A DNA stretch of 38,202 bases from contig JAAFJT010000044.1 in the NCBI GenBank assembly GCA_013298955.1, forward strand, positions 1 to 38,202. The letters run 5' to 3'. The position numbers were made by a program, and so were the translations under genes. Shown here piece after piece: positions 10,092-17,857 of the stretch. Positions within the stretch are counted from its first letter, which is position 1; each line of letters starts with the position of its first letter. A model generated the notes under the pieces. The model did no database searches. It saw only the letters and a list, made by a program, of their open reading frames with translations, and was not told the origin of the DNA. This DNA comes from Chitinophagales bacterium (GTDB taxonomy: Bacteria > Bacteroidota > Bacteroidia > Chitinophagales > Saprospiraceae).

Positions 10092-10170
10092 TTTTTGGGG
10101 TGAGCGTTCTTTTTTTAAGAAAATTGGGCTTTGCCCAATTTTCTTAAAAAAAGAACACTCACCCCAAAAA
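10092..10170. repeat. Long hairpin, 38-bp arms with 3-nt loop
   Basis: 10092-10129 is complementary to 10133-10170 with a single mismatch and a TTT loop. The stem contains TTGGGC/GCCCAA next to the loop. It occupies most of the gap (9902-10211) between the short DUF11 gene and the hypothetical gene at 10212, both on the minus strand. It could stop transcription of the upstream gene. Nothing else is seen in this gap. Confidence 0.85.
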
Positions 10171-10211
10171 AACAGTGAAATCCATTCTAATCTTAATTCA
10201 GACCATTTGAG

Positions 10212-10643
10212 TCAGTCAATGCCAACTCTAATTGGCTCCCAAACTTGAAAATAGACGGTACAAAAATGCTTTGGGTCATGTTTCATTTCAAAAGTCATGT
10301 CCCATTCAAAAAAAGGAGCCAACACATTTGGTATCGTAATCGCATGTATTGGAAATTCTATATCAAAATCCTGTGTTGGGCGATTCAATTCGCGCCGCAA
10401 AAACGGCAACATTTTATCTTTCATCACTGGAAACGTTTGTTGCAATTTGATATAAAAGCTCCGTTGTGCATCAGAAGGACCCGATTCTAACCCATTGATA
10501 TAGATTTGCACCGATTTCCCTGTTGGATAAAAATGCCCTTCCCCTGTAAAAATACCATTTCCCTGTGGGCGTAAGGCACCAAAGACTTCATCTTCTACGG
10601 TTTTGGGTTGCCAAATATCCCACCATTTTTTTAAAAGGTTCAT
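10212..10643 (-). CDS. Hypothetical cytoplasmic protein
   Basis: 143 residues with no signal peptide or membrane segment, rich in aromatic residues (WWDIWQP at the start; FFEWDMTFEM and VYFQVWEP near the end). The central part (GNGIFTGEGHFYPTGKSVQIYINGLESG) looks like a beta-sheet fold. It vaguely recalls small DUF2262/DUF6985-type proteins, but I do not recognise the family and give no function. The start is supported by a -7-like promoter element at 10673-10680 and by codon-like composition throughout. The gene stands alone between the hairpin at 10092 and mce. Confidence 0.65.
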   Translation of the reverse strand: MNLLKKWWDIWQPKTVEDEVFGALRPQGNGIFTGEGHFYPTGKSVQIYINGLESGPSDAQRSFYIKLQQTFPVMKDKMLPFLRRELNRPTQDFDIEFPIHAITIPNVLAPFFEWDMTFEMKHDPKHFCTVYFQVWEPIRVGID

Positions 10644-10672
10644 TGTTTTTACGAATTATCCATTTCCTGTTG

Positions 10673-10680
10673 CAAAAGTA
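10673..10680 (-). promoter_or_regulatory. Probable -7 promoter element (TACTTTTG)
   Basis: TACTTTTG on the minus strand fits TAnnTTTG and lies 30 bp upstream of the start codon at 10643. No convincing TTG is seen at the expected -33 position, so this is a weak call. Confidence 0.4.
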
Positions 10681-10886
10681 CGGCAATCACTTGTACGGTA
10701 TGCGTTAATTACAACGCTAAAATCCGTTGTACCGTTTGCAAAGACATATTTATAATTAAAATAATTTATTGTGCATTCCAAGCCATTTGGATATACCATT
10801 TTAAGGCGGTAGCTATCGAATTTTGACGTTCCATTGCGAAATCCAATCATTTTGCGCCCTTTTCATGTTGTGTCACCTTATAGTAC

Positions 10887-11297
10887 TTAGATAATTGTTT
10901 GACAAAGCTCCACTAATACGCTATTCGTGCCTTTTGGATGCAAAAAACACACCCATTTATGGTCTGCACCGCGTTTTGGCACTGCATTCAACAGGGTAAA
11001 ACCTTCGGATTCCAATCGCCGCATCTCGGCATGAATGTCCGCCACTTCAAAGGCGATGTGATGAATGCCTTCTCCTTTTTTGTCAATAAACTTCGCAATC
11101 GCGCTATTCGGATGCGTCGCTTCCAATAATTCGATTTTAGAATCACCCACTTGAAAAAAAGACGTATTGACCTGTTCGGAAGCAACGGTTTCGACTTTAT
11201 AATGCGGTGCGCCGAGTAATTTGGCAAAAAGCGCGTTCCCCACTTCCAAATTTTTAACGGCAATGCCGATATGCTCTATTTTTAACATGTTAATCAT
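10887..11297 (-). CDS. mce: Methylmalonyl-CoA epimerase
   Basis: 136 residues, a single vicinal-oxygen-chelate (glyoxalase-fold) protein. It converts (S)- to (R)-methylmalonyl-CoA, linking propionyl-CoA and succinyl-CoA metabolism. Visible family marks are KIEHIGIAV with metal ligand His9, FFQVGDSKIELLE, GEGIHHIAFEV with a ligand His at 79/80, and the C-terminal ligand Glu130 in SVLVELCQ. The length is normal for the family. Translation may start at the first Met or three residues later (MLKIEHIG). It is downstream of rsgA on the same strand, but a long hairpin and tandem array (11301-11705) separate them. The mutase genes are not in the window. Confidence 0.9.
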   Translation of the reverse strand: MINMLKIEHIGIAVKNLEVGNALFAKLLGAPHYKVETVASEQVNTSFFQVGDSKIELLEATHPNSAIAKFIDKKGEGIHHIAFEVADIHAEMRRLESEGFTLLNAVPKRGADHKWVCFLHPKGTNSVLVELCQTII

Positions 11298-11300
11298 TTT

Positions 11301-11392
11301 TTGAATTAGGATTTTTAGGATTTTTTTTAGGATTGAAAGGATTGATTTTGAATCCTTTTAATCCTAAAAAAATCCTAAAAATCCTAATTCAA
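11301..11392. repeat. Long hairpin of the AATCCTAATTCAAAC family
   Basis: 11301-11343 pairs with 11351-11392 almost completely (one T/A length difference, one G-T pair) around a 7-nt loop. The arm is built of repeated TAGGATT words. Its outer end, TTGAATTAGGATT, is the signature shared with hairpins at 20489, 30382 and 34810. It lies between rsgA and mce and could terminate rsgA transcripts. Confidence 0.85.
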
Positions 11393-11705
11393 ACCCATAT
11401 TACATTTTATTTTTTTCCCAATGTTATTGAAAGGATTGATTTTGAATCCTTTCAATCCTAAAAAATCCTAAAAATCCTACTTCAAACCCATATTACATTT
11501 TATTTTTTTCCCAATGTTATTGAAAGGATTGATTTTGAATCCTTTCAATCCTAAAAAAAATCCTAAAAATCCTAATTCAAACCCATATTACATTTTATTT
11601 TTTCCCAATGTTATTGAAAGGATTGATTTTGAATCCTTTCAATCCTAAAAAATCCTAAAAATCCTAATTCAAACCCATATTACATTTTATTTTTTTCCCA
11701 ATGTT
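11335..11705. repeat. Tandem array, four units of 93-94 bp, carrying copies of the rsgA 3' end
   Basis: Units begin at 11335, 11429, 11522 and 11616. Each contains a small hairpin (GAAAGGATT, 7-nt loop, AATCCTTTC; the first copy has one change), the AATCCTAATTCAAAC arm, and a 23-24-bp piece identical or nearly identical to the last codons and stop of rsgA (HWEKNKM-stop) at 11400-11423, 11493-11516, 11588-11610 and 11680-11703. Only the last is joined to the gene. Copies differ mainly in the length of A/T runs and a C/A change at 11480. The array arose by duplication of the gene end plus its hairpin. Confidence 0.95.
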
Positions 11706-12627
11706 TTTGTTCTTCGGCTTCACCGAGAATCACCAAATAATTCCCATAGCGCGTTTCCGCAATTTCGCCCGTTTCCACCGCCGCCTTCACCGCACAAAAC
11801 GGCTCTTCCCGATGCAAACACGAACCACCAAAACGACATTTGAGCGATTTTGCAAAAATTTCTCTAAAATTATGAGACACATCAAACTTATCCATATTAT
11901 TGAAACCCAATATTTTCATACCGGGCGTATCAATCAAAGAGCCGCCAAAACTCAACGCGTGCATCTCTGCAAACGTCGTCGTATGTTGCCCTTTGCCCGA
12001 ATAATCCGAAATATCGCCCGTCCGCAAATCCAATTGTGGCTGCATCGCATTCACCACAGAAGATTTGCCAACGCCCGATTGCCCACTCAATAAAGTCACT
12101 TTATCTTTCAAAATCGCTTTCAAGGGTTCTAAACCCATCCCTTGTGTAGCCGAAACCAATAAGACTTGATAACCAATTTTTTCATATATTTCTTTGATTT
12201 CCAAATAGTTATCCATTGTAATTTCATCGTATAAATCGGCTTTATTGAAAACCAATAGCGTTGGAATATTGCGCGGTTCCGTCATTAACAAAAATCTATC
12301 AATGAATCCTGCTTTAAACATTGGCGCAACCACCGTCGTAAACAACACCGCTTGGTCAATATTCGCGGCGACCAAGTGCATTGCCATCCGATTGTGTGGC
12401 GATTGTCGTGCGACGTAATTAGTGCGCGGCAGGATTTTACGAATCATCCCATTGCCATCGTCCTCCAACGCAAATTGCACCCTATCGCCGACCGCCACAG
12501 GATTTGTCAACAATAAATTATTCAATCGGTGCTTGCCGACAATGCGACAAAGGATGGTTTTCGCATCTCCATCACGCCGCACTTGATACCAACTACCCGT
12601 AGATTTTATAACAATTCCGTTTTGCAT
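11680..12627 (-). CDS. rsgA: Ribosome small subunit-dependent GTPase A
   Basis: 315 residues, a circularly permuted GTPase that helps 30S subunit maturation. Order of parts: N-terminal OB-fold (about 1-75), G4 NKAD (128-131), G5 SA (159-160), G1/P-loop GQSGVGKS (182-189), G3 DTPG (233-236), and a C-terminal zinc knuckle with Cys264, Cys270, His272 and Cys278. This order and zinc site are diagnostic for RsgA/YjeQ. Length is normal. The last eight codons lie inside the 93-94-bp tandem array, whose extra copies of the gene end lie downstream. An ACATAGG-type inverted repeat (12644-12762) lies just upstream, between it and the GGGP-synthase gene. Confidence 0.95.
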   Translation of the reverse strand: MQNGIVIKSTGSWYQVRRDGDAKTILCRIVGKHRLNNLLLTNPVAVGDRVQFALEDDGNGMIRKILPRTNYVARQSPHNRMAMHLVAANIDQAVLFTTVVAPMFKAGFIDRFLLMTEPRNIPTLLVFNKADLYDEITMDNYLEIKEIYEKIGYQVLLVSATQGMGLEPLKAILKDKVTLLSGQSGVGKSSVVNAMQPQLDLRTGDISDYSGKGQHTTTFAEMHALSFGGSLIDTPGMKILGFNNMDKFDVSHNFREIFAKSLKCRFGGSCLHREEPFCAVKAAVETGEIAETRYGNYLVILGEAEEQKHWEKNKM

Positions 12628-12643
12628 ACCAATTTATTTTTGA

Positions 12644-12762
12644 AACACATAGGACATATACGGGACATAGGACACATAGGGCTTTTATTGTATCATAGGC
12701 AATTTGCCCTATCTGCCCTATCTGCCCTATGTGAACTATGTCGCCTATGTATCCTATGTGTT
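12644..12762. repeat. Inverted repeat built of ACATAGG words, 39-nt arms
   Basis: Left arm 12644-12682 and right arm 12724-12762 match at about 33 of 39 positions. The arms start AACACATAGGA and are themselves made of repeated (C)ACATAGG words; TCTGCCCTA is repeated at 12712-12729. The right arm overlaps the stop codon of the GGGP-synthase gene. A second member of the family is at 22265-22394. Confidence 0.85.
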
Positions 12763-13525
12763 AAAACGTTCTAAAACTATTTTTAGTCGAATGCACCGCA
12801 TCCGCCATTTCCAACATCAGTCCCGGTTCGCGTTCCAGTGCTGTGCCTACCACAATAATATCCGCCCCAGCCCGCACATTTGCCGCCGCATGTTCGGGCG
12901 TGCGAATGCCGCCGCCCACAATCAACGGCACGTCAATCGTCCGATGCGTCATGGTAATCATCGATTCGCTTACGCCCCGACTCGCCCCACTGCCCGCATC
13001 CAGATAAATCAACTGCAACCCCAATTGTTCCCCCGCCAATGCCGTACAAGCCGCGATTTCATCCTTATTATAAGGTATCGGAAACGTCCCACTGATGTAC
13101 GAAGCGGTTGTCGGCGTGCCGCCATCCACCAAAACGTATCCAGTTGAGATGATTTCAAGCCCACTTTTTTTCAAAGTCGTCGCTGATAAAACGTGTTGCC
13201 CAATCAATAAATCAGGATTTCGACCCGAAATAAGGGATAACAATAAAATTGCGTCCGCTTTTGCATTGATTTGTTGGGGACTTCCCGGAAATAAAATGGT
13301 CGGAATCGTCGATAATTTTCGGATGGTGTCGAGACAATAATCCATCATATCGTGTACGACGAGGCTACCGCCTACAAAAAAATAATCGACTCGCGCCTCT
13401 TTGGACAGGGCAAGAATCCGTTCTAAATTACCAAGTCGCATTTTATCAGGGTCAATTAAGACCGCAAATTTTTTTTCCTTGCGTTTTTTGGCTTCGAGCA
13501 ACAATTGATATAGGCGTTGATTCAT
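12761..13525 (-). CDS. Geranylgeranylglyceryl/heptaprenylglyceryl phosphate synthase family protein
   Basis: 254 residues, a TIM-barrel prenyltransferase joining glycerol-1-phosphate to a polyprenyl diphosphate through an ether bond. Supporting motifs are FAVLIDPDK (N-terminal glycerol-phosphate region), YFFVGGS, ILFPGSPQQI, YLDAGSGAS and the phosphate-binding PLIVGGGIRTPEHAA with GADIIVVGTALE. The length and GGGIR motif are typical of the GGGPS group found in archaea and Bacteroidota rather than of Bacillus PcrB, but chain length cannot be read from sequence alone. It has its own promoter (13570-13601). Its end runs into an inverted repeat. rsgA follows, so the two may be partly cotranscribed. 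Confidence 0.9.
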   Translation of the reverse strand: MNQRLYQLLLEAKKRKEKKFAVLIDPDKMRLGNLERILALSKEARVDYFFVGGSLVVHDMMDYCLDTIRKLSTIPTILFPGSPQQINAKADAILLLSLISGRNPDLLIGQHVLSATTLKKSGLEIISTGYVLVDGGTPTTASYISGTFPIPYNKDEIAACTALAGEQLGLQLIYLDAGSGASRGVSESMITMTHRTIDVPLIVGGGIRTPEHAAANVRAGADIIVVGTALEREPGLMLEMADAVHSTKNSFRTF

Positions 13526-13569
13526 TATAAAGGGTCATTCGCGGGTAACTTTACAGGTGAAATGACCTG

Positions 13570-13601
13570 CAAAGGTAACGAATTATTCAAAAAATACACA
13601 A
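13570..13601 (-). promoter_or_regulatory. Bacteroidota-type promoter for the GGGP-synthase gene
   Basis: Minus-strand TTG (601-599), 21-nt spacer, then TACCTTTG (577-570), matching TTG-N19-21-TAnnTTTG; the start codon is 45 bp downstream. The leader contains a GGTCATT/AATGACC inverted repeat (about 13531-13567) that could fold near the ribosome-binding region. Confidence 0.65.
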
Positions 13602-13639
13602 GGGAATGACTTTGTGACGGAGAAATTTCGGGAAAGGGC

Positions 13640-14046
13640 AAAAAAAAAGAAGGCGGTTTTTGCCGCCCTCTTCACCATTACAAACAAAACCAACTAAAAC
13701 CAGGGAAATTTTTTTGTAGCGACTCTAAAAAAGTACCGAATCTGCTTTGATTCCTTCACACAACCTGCTCGGTACTTTCTTAAAATCGGGATTAATATTT
13801 TTTTCATGCTTTTGCTCTCATGCTTTTTGTCGGGAAAAGCCGACTTACAAAACCTTAAAACTTGCGCAATCATGGGAAAAAAAGTCGCCACGTACTGAAA
13901 CGAGGCGACCAAAACAACAAACTTATAATCCCATGAACATATTCTTTATCGAAGTCTTTGAATGAAAAGACTGAGAATTTATTTGAACTTGTGATGTCGC
14001 TGACTTTTCAGCTTTTTAAGTTTCCTATCTTGTCGCTTCTTTTATA
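13640..14046 (-). ncRNA. Candidate structured RNA with its own terminator
   Basis: No convincing gene lies at 13526-14549, but the minus strand shows a series of stem-loops. These are GCTGA/TCAGC (14012-13999), AGTCTTT/AAAGACT (13972-13953), GTCGCC/GGCGAC (13909-13884), GTCGG/CCGAC (13844-13829), AAAGTACCGA/TCGGTACTTT (13778-13730), and a classic intrinsic terminator (13672-13641). A -7-like TTACTTTG lies at 14060-14053. The order suggests an RNA of about 400 nt. It lacks tmRNA, RNase P and usual SRP signatures. A 37-residue basic reading frame (MKKILIPILRKY..., start near 13804) lies inside and could be a small protein instead. Confidence 0.4.
13641..13672 (-). terminator. Intrinsic terminator on the minus strand
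   Basis: A GGCGG/CCGCC stem extended to 10 bp with one mismatch (13647-13656 with 13663-13672) is followed on the minus strand by an uninterrupted T run. It must end a transcript coming from the right, although no clear protein gene lies there. It is upstream of the GGGP-synthase promoter. Confidence 0.8.
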
Positions 14047-14252
14047 TAGACGCAAAGTAACAACAAAAGATTCTATTAAAAAGACCTGTTAACACATCGT
14101 TAACGTTATTAACGATTTTTATGTAAAAAAAGAAAGTGACTCGGTAAAAAATGGCTATTTTACCTCGTTTTTACCTTGTTTTTGCCTTAAAACGACCTCT
14201 TTTGGCGTATAAATCACATAGAAAACAATGTAAAGATGCGATTAGTTTTGGT

Positions 14253-14293
14253 GAAAAAAAAAATTAAAAAAAATTAAAAAAAATTAAAAAAAA
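14253..14293. repeat. Short A-rich tandem repeat
   Basis: Four units of roughly 10 bp of the AAATTAAAAA type run from 14253 to 14293. This is a poly-A tract with regular TT interruptions, which could bend DNA or act as an upstream promoter element. No gene is seen in it. Confidence 0.6.
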
Positions 14294-14367
14294 GAGTTCC
14301 TTTCTGAAAAAGTGTTATTTTAAAGACAGGAAAGCGTTAAAACCGCGTACTGAAATAACCGATACAA

Positions 14368-14399
14368 AAGGTCGGCGAGGTTGCAACCTCACCGACCTT
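14368..14399. repeat. Palindrome of the GTCGGCGAGGTTG family
   Basis: AAGGTCGGCGAGGTTG (14368-14383) faces its complement at 14384-14399 with one mismatch and no spacer. The flanks include CGATAC on the left and TTCGATAC with TTGATTATCAATGA on the right. The same flanks occur around the split copy at 20801-20832/21172-21220. A further copy, without these flanks, is at 32188-32219. Confidence 0.85.
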
Positions 14400-14466
14400 G
14401 ATTCGATACGAATGTATTGATTATCAATGAATTATATTGATAGTTTATTTCAACCCAAAAAATAAA

Positions 14467-14504
14467 TTGGGCAACTTCGCACGCATTCGTGCCAAGTCAC
14501 CCAA
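14467..14504 (-). terminator. Hairpin terminator after the gene at 14550
   Basis: TTGGG, ACTT and GCACG (from 14467) pair stepwise with CGTGC, AAGT and CCCAA (to 14504) around a CATT loop. A second 8-bp hairpin, TACAGAAA/TTTCTGTA, lies at 14513-14534. Together they sit directly beyond the stop codon at 14550. Confidence 0.6.
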
Positions 14505-14549
14505 TCTTACTGTACAGAAAACAAACTTTCTGTATCAAAAAATGATTCC

Positions 14550-15173
14550 TTAATTGAGAAATGTCTCCATCATCTCCGCAAAATCGCAGCTACTGCGCGG
14601 CACATCCGATACGGGAATCGTCGCGTGTAACTCAATATAGCACAAATGACCGTCTTTCAACAACGCTTCTAAGCGGATTTCCGCAAAGTGCGTTTCTTGC
14701 CAATCCGCTTCATTCGCTGGACGCAACACATGTCGATGCACAGTTTCCATCCAATAATTGTCGCGGTTGTACAGGCGCGAATCCGATTGTGCCGTCCGAT
14801 AGCCCGACCGCATCAAACATTCTGCCATGTATGTCCAAAAATGCAACGTCGTTTTATCACTAAACGTTGTCAACGCAGGATGGATTCTAAATCCTTTAGA
14901 AATCCCCGTGCGTTTAAAATCAATCCCTTCATGCGTTTGCTTCGGCGTGCGGGCGTGTTTTTGAAACTGCTCATACAACCATCCTGTAACCGCTTGTTTC
15001 GTCGCTGACCGCTTCCAAAGCGCGTACTTCTCGGATTCCTTTACTTTTTCTTCGTGCGTTTGTTCAGTATCGACTTTTTTGTCGATGGTGAATGCTTCAA
15101 ACGACTCGGACACAGCTGGGAGATTGGGATTTTTTTCGAACTTCTGATTGAAATATGTTATTATATTTGCCAT
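14550..15173 (-). CDS. Hypothetical protein
   Basis: 207 residues with no signal peptide or membrane segment. The N-terminus (MANIITYFNQKFEKN...) is polar and charged up to about residue 65. The rest looks globular, with aromatic stretches such as TTLHFWTYMAECL and LYNRDNYWMETVHRHVL, and acidic patches. I do not recognise the family. It is isolated by about 750 bp upstream and about 1 kb downstream without protein genes, ends in two consecutive hairpins, and appears monocistronic. Coding character (regular codon use, no frame break) supports a real gene. Confidence 0.7.
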   Translation of the reverse strand: MANIITYFNQKFEKNPNLPAVSESFEAFTIDKKVDTEQTHEEKVKESEKYALWKRSATKQAVTGWLYEQFQKHARTPKQTHEGIDFKRTGISKGFRIHPALTTFSDKTTLHFWTYMAECLMRSGYRTAQSDSRLYNRDNYWMETVHRHVLRPANEADWQETHFAEIRLEALLKDGHLCYIELHATIPVSDVPRSSCDFAEMMETFLN

Positions 15174-15679
15174 GACCCGGAGGTTTTTATAAATGTAAAA
15201 ATGAATTCATCTGTTGTTAAAATTTAATATTTCAAACGCATTTGAGATTTAAATTTTTAATATTTGTAAAAATAAAATTTGTCATAAACCTTGTTTTAAG
15301 TAAAAAAATGTTGGCAACATCGTTATTTTACCACATTTATTTCACGATGTAAAGAAAAGCATAATTTTAAAAACATCTTGAACATTTGAATATCATTAAC
15401 ATATTTAACTATTTCTTTTCTGTACGACGCTTCCTAAACGACTATCTTAGTAACACTATTAAGACCGAAAAAGGTTGCGGGCGTTACGGAGATACAAAAT
15501 ATATTTTTTTAATGTATTATTTAAAAATACATAAAATTAGATACAATCCAATCATAATTTTGTTCGGGAGGCGAATGGATTTGAAAAAAAAACTTTGTTT
15601 GGCGATTGGTTTAGAAAAAGAAACTTTGTTTTAAAAAAAAATATTGTGTCTATGAATGCGAATTATGCAAAAAAAAGTT

Positions 15680-15734
15680 GGGTCATTGGGTCGTTGGAAA
15701 ATAAATTTCCTAACGACTAAGCCCATTGAACCCC
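15680..15734. repeat. Imperfect inverted repeat upstream of aspS
   Basis: GGGTCATTGGGTCGTTGGAAA (minus the last base, 15680-15699) pairs imperfectly with 15706-15733 (TTTCC, AACGAC, CCCA, TTGAACCC in order). A run of T follows at 15736-15740. It may end stray transcripts before aspS. Confidence 0.5.
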
Positions 15735-15881
15735 CTTTTTCCTCAATCGCGTTTTCAAGATAAAATTATCAAATCTTGTTAAAAAGAACTTCAACTTATG
15801 ATTATTCATTCTACATGTGTTTCAAAAAACTAAAAGTGCATAACCTCTAATGAAACATCCCTACTTTTCCAAAAAAAACCT

Positions 15882-15889
15882 TAGTTTTG
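15882..15889 (+). promoter_or_regulatory. Probable -7 promoter element for aspS
   Basis: TAGTTTTG matches TAnnTTTG and lies 41 bp before the aspS ATG. The -33 TTG is not clear, so this is tentative. Confidence 0.4.
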
Positions 15890-15930
15890 CGCCAATTTTG
15901 TAAAAATCCAACATCCAAAATCAAAAGGTC

Positions 15931-17703
15931 ATGTATAGAACACATCACTGCGGCGCGTTGCGCATCGCGCATGTCGGTCAGGAAGTCACTTTAAGTGGTT
16001 GGACAGACGCAATTCGGGATTTCGGAGCGATGAATTTTTTAGATTTGCGCGACCGTTACGGCATCACTCAGGTTGTTTTCGCTGGTGCGGATAACGCTGA
16101 TTTGTACCAACAATCGCGGGAATTAGGGCGCGAATTTGTCATTCGGGTCACGGGCATCGTCCGCGAACGCAGTAATAAAAACCCAAATCGCGCTACTGGC
16201 GAAGTGGAAATCGTCGCAAACGCGCTCGAAATCCTCAATCGCTCTAAAACGCCGCCCTTCACGATTAAAGATGATACGGATGGCGGAGACGAATTGCGAA
16301 TGAAATATCGGTATTTGGACTTGCGCAGGACGATTATTCAGAAAAATCTCTTTTTTAGGAGCAAATTGGCGATTGAAATTCGCAATTATTTGTCACAACA
16401 AGATTTTATAGAGGTCGAAACGCCCAATTTGATTAAAAGTACGCCTGAAGGCGCGCGCGATTTTGTCGTGCCGAGTCGGATGAATCCCGGTCAATTCTAT
16501 GCATTGCCGCAATCGCCGCAAACGTTTAAGCAATTGTTGATGGTATCTGGTTTTGACAAATATTTTCAAATCGTCAAGTGTTTCCGCGATGAGGATTTGC
16601 GTTCTGATAGACAACCCGAATTTACACAGATAGATTGTGAAATGAGTTTTGTAACACAGGAAGATATTTTAAATACGTTTGAAGGGTTGACCAAACATTT
16701 ATTCAAAAAAGCATTGAAGATTGATTTGCCTACATTTCCGCGTATGACCTATGATGAAGCGTTGCAAAAATACGGTTCTGATAAACCTGATATCCGTTTT
16801 GAAATGACTTTCAGCGAGTTGAATGATTTGGCAAAAGGAAAAGGTTTCCCTGTTTTCGATGCGGCGGAGTTGGTTGTCGGGATTTGCGTGCCGAAACAAG
16901 CGGCGAATTATTCCAATAAGCATTTAAATGAATTGACCGAATGGGTCAAACGCCCTCAAATTGGCGCGAAAGGATTGATTTGGGTCAAGTATGAAAATGA
17001 TGGTTCGTTTAAATCATCGGCGAGCAAATTTTATAAAAACAGCGATTTTGAAACTTGGGCGCACCGATTTGGCGCATCGAAAGGCGATTTAATGTTGATT
17101 TTGAGTGGCGAAACCGATAAAGTACGCAAACAATTGGGTGAATTGCGATTGGAAATGGGTTTCCGTTTGGGCTTGCGGCAACCGTTTGATTTCAAACCGT
17201 TGTGGGTAGTTGATTTCCCGTTATTGGAATGGGATGAAGACGCACAACGATTTTTTGCCATGCATCATCCGTTTACATCGCCGAAAAAAGCTGATATTCC
17301 AAAAATGTTGAGTGGCGATAACGCGCAAATGAAGGCTTTGCGGGCAGATGCGTATGATTTGGTGTTGAACGGCGTGGAAATTGGCGGCGGTTCGATACGG
17401 ATTCACGATAGAGCGTTGCAATCAAAAAATTTCAAATTGCTCGGCTTCACGCCCGAACAGGCAGAAGCTCAATTTGGATTTTTATTGGGCGCGTTTGAAT
17501 ACGGTGCGCCACCACATGGCGGGATTGCGTTTGGATTCGATAGATTGTGTTCCGTAATGTCGGGCGTACACACGATTCGAGATTTTATCGCGTTCCCAAA
17601 AAACAATCAAGGTCGAGATATTATGATTGATGCTCCTTCGTATATCGATGATAGTCAATTGACTGAGTTGAGTTTGGAAGTGAAAGCGGTGAAAACGATA
17701 TAG
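15931..17703 (+). CDS. aspS: Aspartate-tRNA ligase
   Basis: 590 residues, the normal length for bacterial-type AspRS. It charges tRNA-Asp with aspartate in two ATP-dependent steps. Parts seen: an N-terminal anticodon-binding OB-fold (about 1-105, with [23 protein letters not shown]), class II motif 1/2 including [18 protein letters not shown] (about residues 218-235), the bacterial GAD insertion domain (about 285-415), and motif 3 with [15 protein letters not shown] (about 530-545), ending in a FPKNNQGRD segment typical of the bacterial type. It is the only plus-strand gene in this part of the window and appears monocistronic, ending in a symmetric hairpin at 17788. Confidence 0.97.
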   Translation: MYRTHHCGALRIAHVGQEVTLSGWTDAIRDFGAMNFLDLRDRYGITQVVFAGADNADLYQQSRELGREFVIRVTGIVRERSNKNPNRATGEVEIVANALEILNRSKTPPFTIKDDTDGGDELRMKYRYLDLRRTIIQKNLFFRSKLAIEIRNYLSQQDFIEVETPNLIKSTPEGARDFVVPSRMNPGQFYALPQSPQTFKQLLMVSGFDKYFQIVKCFRDEDLRSDRQPEFTQIDCEMSFVTQEDILNTFEGLTKHLFKKALKIDLPTFPRMTYDEALQKYGSDKPDIRFEMTFSELNDLAKGKGFPVFDAAELVVGICVPKQAANYSNKHLNELTEWVKRPQIGAKGLIWVKYENDGSFKSSASKFYKNSDFETWAHRFGASKGDLMLILSGETDKVRKQLGELRLEMGFRLGLRQPFDFKPLWVVDFPLLEWDEDAQRFFAMHHPFTSPKKADIPKMLSGDNAQMKALRADAYDLVLNGVEIGGGSIRIHDRALQSKNFKLLGFTPEQAEAQFGFLLGAFEYGAPPHGGIAFGFDRLCSVMSGVHTIRDFIAFPKNNQGRDIMIDAPSYIDDSQLTELSLEVKAVKTI

Positions 17704-17787
17704 GCTGAATCTGTCCTTAATTCCCTAAAGCAGTTGAATCGACAAAAAAAATGCGTGCTAAAATATTAATTTTCAAGGTACTATAAC

Positions 17788-17814
17788 GTTTGGAGGGTTT
17801 GAAACCCTCCAAAC
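17788..17814. terminator. Bidirectional hairpin terminator between convergent genes
   Basis: Perfect 13-bp arms GTTTGGAGGGTTT (17788-17800) and complement (17802-17814) around a single G. It lies between the converging ends of aspS (17703) and the HNH gene (17858). The GGAGGGTTT core recurs at 30433-30461 and in variant form near 1731-1851. Confidence 0.8.
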
Positions 17815-17857
17815 ATTGTTATTGATTATTTAACATTATGTTATCATTCAAATAAGT

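Larger units (their letters stand above)
15174..15930. other. AT-rich gene-free stretch
   Basis: I see no supported gene in these 757 bp between two divergent genes. It holds a small palindrome ATGTTG-G-CAACAT (15308-15320), an AT-rich upstream region, a quasi-palindrome at 15680-15734, and the aspS promoter region. An 82-codon frame at 15386-15634 has low-complexity composition and is not accepted as a gene. Confidence 0.6.

Noticed and set aside
10656-10850. A 64-codon frame upstream of the hypothetical gene at 10212.
   Set aside because: It overlaps the likely promoter of that gene (-7 element at 10673-10680) and shows no family resemblance.
11335-11705. CRISPR or VNTR inside a gene.
   Set aside because: Units are 93-94 bp with no unique spacers, and they contain copies of the rsgA end outside its coding frame.
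13730-13778. SRP RNA (4.5S) from CAGG...AGCAG in a hairpin.
   Set aside because: The conserved apical part with the GGAA tetraloop and its closing pairs is absent, and SRP RNA is strongly conserved in this phylum.
13694-13912. A 72-codon minus-strand gene.
   Set aside because: It overlaps several stem-loops of the candidate RNA and has no recognisable family; only a possible 37-residue internal product is mentioned.
15386-15634. An 82-codon plus-strand frame.
   Set aside because: Composition is typical of random AT-rich DNA, no start signal is evident, and no family is recognised.
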